From contig NC_083340.1 in NCBI RefSeq assembly GCF_019175385.1, forward strand, positions 22,456,336-22,520,335: 64,000 nt of DNA, given 5' to 3'. Source of the stretch: Lycium barbarum. Taxonomy: Eukaryota > Streptophyta > Magnoliopsida > Solanales > Solanaceae. Below are positions 56,024 to 64,000 of the stretch, piece after piece (the stretch's first letter is position 1; every line of letters starts with the position of its first letter). The translations under genes were made by a program, and so were the position numbers. A model generated the notes under the pieces. That model worked only from the letters and a program-made list of their open reading frames with translations. It was not told where the DNA came from and made no database searches.

Positions 56024-59000
56024 GGCCTTCCTGGGCTGTTTTAGATAAGTTTTTGAAGTGTAGAAAATCCCCTTTACGTTGATAGGTTCAAGTGTTAAAA
56101 ATCACCTCTTGAACAGACACCTCCACAGCTGAAAACTAAGTTGAATTTTCAGAAAGTATTATTCCTAATTGTAAGTTTTTTTTTTTTGGTTGTCGAAATC
56201 CCCTCTTTTGGTTCTCGGCTGAGCAAGGATTACTCCGAGCGGATTTGGAGATTCAACGACGACAATAGCTTCAGTTCTCTGTCACAAACAAGGTAATCAT
56301 ATTCGTCCTATCTTCGTCTTTAATTTAGTAGAAGTAGAAATGTAGTCGTTCAGGTATTTCTTGTCATTTATTTGGTTTAGTTGGCTGCTGGAATTCTCCT
56401 CGTTTATTGTAAATTAACGTGAAACGATTAATTTTGTCGAATATGTGTTTAACTCCCGTCCCCCCATCGCTACTCGACAAAAAGGTAATATCACTTTTCC
56501 TTCGTTTTCTCTTTTCTCTCAGATTCGCAGTTTTAGTTTTAGGCAGTTTTAATTAGTTCCATCTCTGTTTGGATTCTTCATTGATGTTCATGTTAGTTTA
56601 TGTGACTAGTGAGTTTCAGTACTTATTTGCTTGGCTGCTTGAATTAGAATAGGTTACAGTGTTGAGATTGCTTATCAGGAAAACAAAAACTGTTGTTTGT
56701 GCACTGATTCGATATAGATGTCGGTGTAATATAGCTCCAGTTTTGAGTAGCTTGATTAATGATTGACATGAATCTGATATTTGATTAAGTGCTCATCACG
56801 TAGTCTCTAGCTGGTGGTTGCCCTGTTCAGTCCATTCTGATAATTAGTTGAGTTTGTGGATTAGTAGTTACAATATTCTTAGTGTTGTTGTCTCAGTCTC
56901 ACTCTGTTTTAACTAAAGATAACAGCTGCGTATGGACCTAGGGGGGCTAATTAGCTACTTAAGCTTGGTTAGGATTCCCATTTAAAATATAACAGTTTAG
57001 ATACGATCGGTATTTGATTCTTTATCTTGTGATTGGTCCCAAAAGTTTTTAAGGTAGAGTTAATCCTGAATTACAGATCTGTCTATGTTTTAACCTCAGG
57101 AATAGTTATTTGAACATAGCTTTAGCAGGTCTGCTGTTATGAGTTGGTTCCTCTTCATATATTGTTTGTAGGCAAGTATTCTCTCCTGTGTTATTAGGTG
57201 CTGTTTTAGGCTTCAAAAGGTTTAAAATGTTCGGTGAAGTGTGTCTAGATATCTTGGCATCCTAATATGCATATGAGTTATTTTAAACTCACATCGTAAA
57301 ATTCTGTTCGGCTGTTTTGAGAGATGGTTGTTGATTGTGTTTGACAACATACTGTTGGATTGTTGGTTTTTAGTAGCTAATTTTGGTTCTGCTCAATTAA
57401 AGTATTTTGCCTGGATAGTTAATGAAGCAGTTATTTCTTGAAGTTGAAGGTTCTCTTCTTTCCAAGCAAGCTACAGTTGAGCATAAAGCTCTTTTCCCTT
57501 GATTGGAATCAGTCTCCTCTTAAACCTTTGAACTGAACATGGGCTAAACTAAAGAGGTTGTAAACAGTGGGGCTGTCTTTCTTGGTTCAGTATTTTAATG
57601 ACTAAACTCTACCTGTTAGTTCACAAGTGCTTAATGTTAATACAGTTTCTTCCTATTGCTTAATCAATTACTCTAAAGAGATAAAGAATGAGGTCCTCAT
57701 TTTTAGATGAATAAGTTCGCCTTCCTTGCCTCGTTCATCCTAGAAAGTGACACTAAATCCATCAAGATATGTGCTTGTTGTGTGTTTTTTGTCAATAGCT
57801 TAAGTGTTAAGTTTAGGCATTATTCCCTTGAAGGCATCCCTCTCTTGTCTAAACAAGTTACCAGGATATTTTTTTTCAAACTTTACAGTGATTAAGCTTA
57901 TTTATCCATGGGCTGTAAATGTTTTGATTGATCATCCTTGCTAATTGTATTGATTGGATAGTTGAAATTTGACCTCTGAACTCAGTGAAGGCTTATTAAA
58001 CACCATCCTGTTTTGGAAAGTAGTTGTTTTACTTGTATGATTGCCTATCAAATATGCTAAGTGGGGTTTCCCTTGTCGGTAATTACATCAGAGGTTTGGT
58101 TAAACGATTTTACAAGGGGAGTCAAAAGCAATCTTTATAATAGGACATGTCTAAAATCTTCAATTTTTAAAGTGTTTGTACAGATTGGTAGAGATTGGTT
58201 ATGTCCCTCTTTTGTGATTCAACCTGTCTTTAAGTCATTTCTTGATGAGCTTAAGAAGTAGGAGGACTAATGGCACACGTGTAAGGCTGCCACTTTTCCC
58301 AAACTTTTTTCTTGTGTGTTGCTTGTTTATTTTCTTGAAAGAATCAGTCACTGTTGTTATGCAAAGACAGTTCTGCATTCAACTTTTCAAAACAACTGCA
58401 GGTTGTCCCTTGCATTCAGTTTTTCCTTTCTATCACTAGGTAATAACTGAAACAGTCTATCCTTTTTAAGTTAACAATGCGTAATGTCTTGAAATTTGAT
58501 TGCCTTACAATTTAGATTGCTTCTAATCCTTTTCTTTCTTTTGTTTTCTTTGCATATGTACGTGGGAGTATACTGGAGTTGTATGACAACTCCAAGACTG
58601 CTCAGAAATAGAGAAACAACAATGTCATTCTCTTGTGTCTAGCAGCCTCGTTCGCGTCCACGTCCTTTTCCCTCTCTTCATACTTTTATCTATCTTTTTT
58701 TTATACATACAATTTGACTAACAATTGTACCAGTTTGGTATTTGTATTTATGCTTTGATTAATTTGTGTTTGGGTTTGCGTAAACAGACTGTTACGTGAT
58801 AGTGAACACTCATTGATTTTCCTCCCTCTTTAGATACTAACCTTGATTTAGAGTAAAAGGTATTTTGTTAATAATTTTTAAATGACCTCATTTTACCGTA
58901 CTTTCAGGATGAGATGATTTTTTTTTCTTTTAAATTTTTTAGTATAAATGGTAGAAGCTTCTTTACAAATTATGTTGCGGATAACAATATTTTTCAGCCC

Positions 59001-59320
59001 ATCTGCAAGTATAAGGGCGTAAGCCAAGTTGTTCTCAAAATGGATTTGAACGTGGTTTCAAAGAGGTTACGTTGGCTCAAAGGGAAAATGATTTTTTGAG
59101 AAAGGGCCCAAATCAGTTTCTTTTTTTCAACTATTGTATTACTGACATGAAGTAGATTTTTTTTTTATCATTTCAAGTTTAGTTAAGAACTTTATATCAG
59201 GGCTCAAGTATAGTGGCTCAAGTTACTTTGCGAGAGCTACGAGGTACATACTCTATTTTTTGTCATATACATATATATACTATCTTATTTTACTAAAATC
59301 ATCCAATCATCTTTACACTA

Positions 59321-59379
<59 letters not shown>
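59321..59379. repeat. (GT)n(AT)n microsatellite
   Basis: Nine TG units followed by about 20 AT units, in an AT-rich part of LTR C. Confidence 0.9.
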
Positions 59380-59383
<4 letters not shown>

Positions 59384-60332
59384 ATATTTATACATATTAT
59401 TATATTTTCCATGGCTATTTCTAAAAAATATACCTCTTTATACTATTTTTACATATGATAGACATACTCCACGTATATATATTATTTTCTCATAAAAAAA
59501 TGTGTATTTTCATGCTCTACATTATATATATTATCCTTATATACAATAATCATATTTATACCTATCTTCAGAAAATACACATGCACTCTTTTTGTATACA
59601 ATATACATCCCTAGTACATATAATTTTACAATTCGAATTAATTACTTTCCTTTACAATGAGTATGCCTACATACTATTATTTTTTTAACACGTACCATAC
59701 ATATACTATCTTATTTCCATTAATTCTCTTGGTCGTCTTTACATATATGCATCTATATAGTACTATCATGTATCAATAACTATTATTTAGTTATCCATGA
59801 TATACATATCACGTATACACGTTATTTTCTTATATATATATATATATCCTCTTATTCTATATTATCCATATTACTATAGATAAAACAAATGTCATACATA
59901 CTTTTCTCATGCACACATTAGCATTAACTACTTCCTTTATATATATGCATTTACTCACATAGTTACAATTACCTTTAAAAACTCTTTTTTTTTTACAAAT
60001 AGTTTTGAGAGAGTAGTTTCTTTTTCACAATTCTTTAAATAGGTGAATAAATAAGAATTAATTCCCCTCTAGTATTAATTAAGCTAAGTTTAAAGATTGT
60101 CTTCGGATAGGCTCTGAGGGATGCTTAACACCTTCCCCTCGGGGTAAATAAAACCCTTACCTAGAATCTCACAGATTTCAAAGACTAAAAAATGGAGTTT
60201 ACTTTTTTTTTTTTATGGTTTCCTAATATTTCCTAAAATTAGGTGGCGAATCTGATAATTTGCAAAACCAGAGGAAGCATAGTCATAAGTTGTGAACTAG
60301 TTTTAACCCGTTAAAAATAGCGCATGACAGAA

Positions 60333-60350
60333 TGGCGACTCTGCTGGGGA
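60333..60350 (+). other. Primer binding site of element C, tRNA-Arg type
   Basis: TGGCGACTCTGCTGGGGA, three bases after the LTR end, differing from the copy A site at two positions. Confidence 0.85.
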
Positions 60351-60968
60351 GCATAGCTTAGGTTTTGACTTTAGTAGACTTAATTTAAGAAGTAGATATT
60401 CGAAAGATGTTTGTTTATTTATTTTATCACCTGTTATTTATGAGTTGCTACATTGCTATATTTGAAAGGATGCAAGCCAAAGCCAAACTTGTGCTCCTTA
60501 TTTGTTTGAGAAAACACTATTTGTTACTGCTTTCCTTATAATGTCATTGCACTTTCTATCGAGTCTTTGGCCGTACACTTACACACACTGTGGTTCACGC
60601 GAGGTGTTGTCTGACACACCTCCACCCCTTCTTTGGATTCTCTAGTTTCAGAGTCGGTACGGTAGTTTACTACTTACCTTCTCGCAGACATTCAGTCCCA
60701 CTCCGAAATTCTTAGGAAAAAATCTTATTCTAGAAAAAATAAGTCATGCTGCATACACCTTAGGCAGGACAATCTAAGGTATTGTCGCTGCAAATTAGGA
60801 ATCCACCATTTTGTCAAAGGTTTGAAACCTGAATGACATAACCCTTTATGGGAATTGATGAAATGATCCTTAAGAGACGCAAGATGATTTTTTTTACAAA
60901 CAATACTTATCATAACCTTTACCCTTCTTTTTCAGATAAAAATTAACCAAAACCTACAAAATATCCAA

Positions 60969-62666
60969 ATGATAGTCTCATCTCCTCACGACCTGCAAAC
61001 TTGGTGGAGGAACATAAAAGTGGCACATGGACAGGAAATTCGACAACATCTAGGGTCATTAATGTCACTAATGGGTATCCAAGCTAACAAAACTCTCACC
61101 AAGCTGCTGATAGAATTTTGGGATCCCGCCAGTGTAACATTCAATTTTTTGGATTTTGAGATAACCACTACTTTAGAGGAAGTTTGTGGATTCACCGACT
61201 TACCATTTGAGGGAAGAATGCCAGTGTCACCATCCTTCATATCGGGAGAGAAATTCTTGCGCATTTTGGGATTTAATGTTTACCCGATCTTGAGAAACGT
61301 GGAAAATGATCGAGTGAAGTTTGACTTCCTTTTTCAGATATTTGGGCGCTGAGAAAGCTTTGATCGATATCGGGATGAGTTTGCGCGTGACCGCGGAAGG
61401 TGGGAGAAAATGCGGCCATGAGTCTTCGCCGTAGCCTTGTTGGGAGTCTTGGTTTTCCCTAAGAGAGCCTACCGAATCAATATTAACCTTTTGCCACTTG
61501 TTATGAATATCTTCTTGGGATCGGATGAATTGACATTGGTCCCTATGATCCTCGCGGAGATGCTCCGAGCTCTATCAGCTTGTTCAAGAGGGCATAACTT
61601 TTTCGAGGGGTGTAATCTCTTGCTGCAGTTATGGGCCACGGAACACTTCTATACTCCCCCCCCACCCCATCATGGATTACTGCATAGATGCTCGCAGCAG
61701 AATTCAGAGCTATACGGAAAGAATGAGGTACTGGCCTAAACCTACAGGAGAAGAGGAGTGGCGCGCATTCTTAGTTCAGCTCACGGGAGATGCTATTCAG
61801 TGGAAAGACCCATGGCTATCAGGGAGACCTTTGGTAAGAACTGCAAATCTGTACTTCGTTGAGTTGGTCGGGTTGGACGGGATTCAACCTTATGCGCCTC
61901 TTAGGCTCCTGAGGCAATTTGGAGTTACACAAGATGCCCCAGTCTGGTCCCGCATGGCACTGCATGAAGGTAACTATGATAGGTGGTTCCAGTAGCACGA
62001 GTGAGAATTCTACAAAGAGAATGGTTGAACATAGTCACAATTGGTATGGGTGACGACAGTTGGTGCACACCCGAGTATTTTTTTTTTTAGTAAAAGGTAA
62101 CTTGGTTCACACCCGAGTATTACGCCTGGTATAATGTGGGAGGCCTGGCACTTTTGGCAACCAAGGACGGATTCGATGGGCTCACGGACGATGATGTAGT
62201 CGCTTGGCTTGCAGTTGAGATATTTCCTTTCATGAACGTCAATAATAATATATACAGGCAGGTAGTTCCGGGTTCAGTAAACCATCTGATACAACTGGTA
62301 GAAGAGAAAGATCCGGTGGAGCCGGAAGATGAGATGGAAGAGGATCCCGAAGAAAAACCGACAGAGCCAGATGAACCGATGGAAGAGGATCCGGAAGAAG
62401 ATCCAGAGAGGGAATCAGAGCGTAATATTGTAACGAAGGTAGAGCCGGAGAAATCATCTGAGTACACTCCAGTAGGATATTCAGAGGAGGAACCGGAGAG
62501 GCAGTCCGAGTGCAGGCCCACAGTACATGGTATGGAGGAGGGACCTGAGTATGATCCGGAGGCAGGTTGGGAGATAGAGACAGACCCAAAGGAAGAACCT
62601 GAGTACGACCCAGGGCCCGATTATGATCCAGCGTATGATAGGGATGACAATGACGGCCCGACATGA
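60969..62666 (+). pseudogene. Ogre-type ORF1 of element C with acidic tail (broken)
   Basis: ATG 60969 opens 127 codons: MIVSSPHDLQTWWRNIK, LIEFWDPASVTFNF, TTLEEVCGF (DUF7745-like). Stops near 61350 and 61419, a frameshift near 61670 (run of C) and a stop near 61993 break it. Fragments FFEGCNLLLQLW, VELVGLDGIQPYAPLRLLRQF and YNVGGLALLATKDGF mirror the order in copies A and B. The last frame (to 62666) ends in a highly acidic repeat rich in EEDPEE and EYDP that A and B lack. A 14-bp CACACCCGAGTATT repeat at 62068 and 62108 flanks a T10 run. Confidence 0.75.
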
Positions 62667-63194
62667 CCCTAGACTATTTTCTTTCCCCCCTTTTGTTTTA
62701 TTTTCCAAAAGAGTGCCATATGGTCCAATCCCTTTGTACGCCCTCGTGGCCACCCTTTGCATTTCCATTTCAAATTTCCATCGACCCATTCCTTTTGTAT
62801 GCCTTTATGGCCATCCCCTTTTGTGTTTTATCATTTCAGGCTGCCATAGGCCTATCCTTGTAAGCTCTCGAGCTATCGTTTGTTGGAATGGAAGTTATGT
62901 TTGTTCTAAAAAATCACAGAATGTGTCAAAAAAGGATCATCATCATCAACTTGTGTGTAACGTAGGCTTACCTCTGGCAAAAAAGAGGCTCCACAATTAG
63001 GACACGCTTGTTAGCACGTCGACTTGATGTAATTATGTGATCAAATGTGTTACTATACTCTGTTCTAAAGTTTCCCAGACTAACCTTTTGTTTTTTAATT
63101 ATTTTTATTTTAGTTTTATACCCCCAACAGAGGTTGATTTGTGTTGATCTTCAAACTGGCCGAGTCACACTACAATTTGAGGTCTAAGGGAAAA
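62667..63194 (+). other. Spacer between ORF1 and gag of element C
   Basis: 530 bp without a supported gene. It has GCATTTCCATT and CCTTTTGTATGCC repeats with TGGCCATCCC and TGCCATAGGCC pieces. No counterpart of the extra zinc-box ORF of A/B. Confidence 0.55.
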
Positions 63195-64000
63195 ATGACT
63201 ATCACCAACGAAGTCAACCCAACTGCTAACCTTTCCATAACAAATGAAAATCCAAGAAGCTCGACAGCGAGGATTAATCTGAGCGATGAAGAAGAGACCG
63301 CTTTGCTAAAGATACAACTTGACGAACTAAGAGGAGAGTTGCGCCAAGTTCAGGACCTGACCCATCTCACTGTGACTGCTTTCCCAAATCCACCTCACTT
63401 TCCATCTTTGGATTCGCCAGTTCCAGAATACTTCCCTCCATCTATACGCCCACCTCCAATACCTCTTTCCTTTTCCAACCTACCTCCGGTCACTCCCGCG
63501 AATGTACCAAATATGCATAAACAAACCCCTTACGTCCCCGACTACACCCATACTTCACAAAACCCAACATCAACCCAAACTACTACTGCACCTACTTACC
63601 CCACTGTGCAGCACATACCAGGGGCACACGTTGACACTTCCCGCGAGCAATATATTCCACCGGTATATACAGCTGGGGCTCTATCCTTTACCGCTCCTGT
63701 CACAGTCAGGGTCCCATTCGAGATGGATCAATATGCAGAAATGGAGAGAGATGCCAAGATAGGAGAAGATGAATCGATCATTAACCAACTGCGCAGTCTA
63801 AGGAAAGAAATGAGGAACATGCGAGTCACTCGGGGAAGTGAGAGTTTGGATTATGGTGATCTATGCATACACCCGGATATTGGCATGCCAGTAGGGTACA
63901 AACCTCCTAAGTTCAATATTTTTGATGGGACAGGTGATCCTCATGCATATTTGAGGGCCTACTGTGACAAGTTAGTAGGAGTAGGAAGGAACGAGAAATT
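63195..64000 (+). CDS. Gag of element C, 5' part, open to the window end
   Basis: ATG 63195 (MTITNEVNPTANL) opens a frame of at least 268 codons with no stop to the last base. Residues 30-60 are a Leu-rich coiled coil (DEEETALLKIQLDELRGEL), residues 60-185 are Pro-rich, and residues 186-220 form a second coiled coil (EDESIINQLRSLRKEMRN). The gag core begins near 225: LCIHPDIGMPVGYKPPKF, then IFDGTGDPHAYLRAYCDKL. The start was chosen as the first ATG after stops upstream, and it fits the gag N-terminus of copies A and B. This is the only undamaged Ogre-type gag segment in the window. Confidence 0.85.
   Translation, partial: MTITNEVNPTANLSITNENPRSSTARINLSDEEETALLKIQLDELRGELRQVQDLTHLTVTAFPNPPHFPSLDSPVPEYFPPSIRPPPIPLSFSNLPPVTPANVPNMHKQTPYVPDYTHTSQNPTSTQTTTAPTYPTVQHIPGAHVDTSREQYIPPVYTAGALSFTAPVTVRVPFEMDQYAEMERDAKIGEDESIINQLRSLRKEMRNMRVTRGSESLDYGDLCIHPDIGMPVGYKPPKFNIFDGTGDPHAYLRAYCDKLVGVGRNEK

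Larger units (their letters stand above)
54631..60329 (+). repeat. 5' LTR of element C (5.7 kb)
   Basis: TGTTGACACCC ... GCATGACA. It holds a Tourist-like MITE (55287-55535), a TATA box (56016), a C18 run (55929-55946) and a GT/AT microsatellite. No supported gene is in it. An apparent coding-like stretch at 55580-55700 with CCACCGTC and CCGCCAGC has no long frame. Confidence 0.85.
54631..64000 (+). mobile_element. Ogre-like element C (5' LTR to gag, runs off the right edge)
   Basis: 5.7-kb LTR, tRNA-Arg-type PBS, broken ORF1 and open gag in the plus orientation. It belongs to the same lineage as A/B but a different family: the LTR is unrelated beyond TGTTGACACC, and there is no extra zinc-box ORF. 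It is inserted in a copy of the 3.26-kb LTR family. The left duplication candidate is GTTGT (54626-54630); the right one is not visible. Confidence 0.85.

Noticed and set aside
62120..62789. Minus-strand Ser/Gly-rich and Pro-rich frames opposite the acidic tail
   Set aside because: Antisense of the Glu/Asp/Pro repeat of ORF1; composition follows from the sense codons.

Overview
The window looks like heterochromatic, repeat-dense nuclear DNA of a flowering plant, most likely a eudicot and probably Solanaceae. That placement is an inference from the flavour of the element families (Tekay chromovirus, Ogre/Tat, Athila-like LTR elements with tRNA-iMet, tRNA-Arg and tRNA-Asp primer sites) and not from a species marker. 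I find no convincing host gene, no rRNA, no tRNA and no CRISPR. Almost every long reading frame belongs to an LTR retrotransposon, and most are broken.

Layout. The backbone from 233 to 50284 is a minus-strand, Ogre/Tat-like tandem array. Reading right to left: a 6.4-kb LTR (50284-43860); a full internal region called copy B (PBS, ORF1, an extra zinc-box ORF, gag, protease, G-patch, RT, RNase H, second RNase H, integrase and a hairpin-rich 3' UTR); one 4.05-kb LTR (25706-21653); then directly the PBS, ORF1, extra ORF and gag of a second internal region, copy A, which runs off the left edge. One LTR therefore serves as the 3' LTR of B and the 5' LTR of A.

Younger insertions break this backbone. 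They are the 3' end of another Ty3/gypsy LTR (1-232); a complete Tekay chromovirus (1280-10115) in gag of A; a complete non-autonomous Athila-like element (12272-19494, exact CGTTC target duplication) in the A leader-side ORFs; a 3.26-kb solo LTR (28857-32116) in B integrase; a 1.18-kb solo LTR (32820-33995, exact TACTT duplication) just upstream of the integrase zinc domain; and a foldback MITE (48380-49147) in the B 5' LTR. To the right, 50285-52189 is unassigned. At 52190-54630 lies a second copy of the 3.26-kb LTR family, itself cut by a plus-strand Ogre-like element C (54631 to the window end) whose gag is open to the last base.

How parts work together. The proteins are gag, protease, reverse transcriptase, RNase H and integrase of Ty3/gypsy elements, plus lineage add-ons: a chromodomain (Tekay), ORF1, G-patch and dual RNase H (Ogre/Tat), and a plant-transposon-protein-like ORF (Athila-like). 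No element in the window is intact for all functions.

Most interesting non-coding signals: (i) a perfect AGGA-loop hairpin exactly 20 nt upstream of the 3' LTR in both the Tekay and the Athila-like element, with compensatory stem changes; (ii) a roughly 45-nt hairpin module present eight times in the Ogre-like array with covarying inner stems; (iii) three further tandem covarying hairpins in the B 3' UTR; (iv) dense arrays of GCGATCGC in the Athila-like element, replaced in a related solo LTR by a different short-repeat array; (v) inverted repeats immediately inside the 5' terminus of several unrelated LTRs. All structure claims are by eye and need folding and covariation tests.
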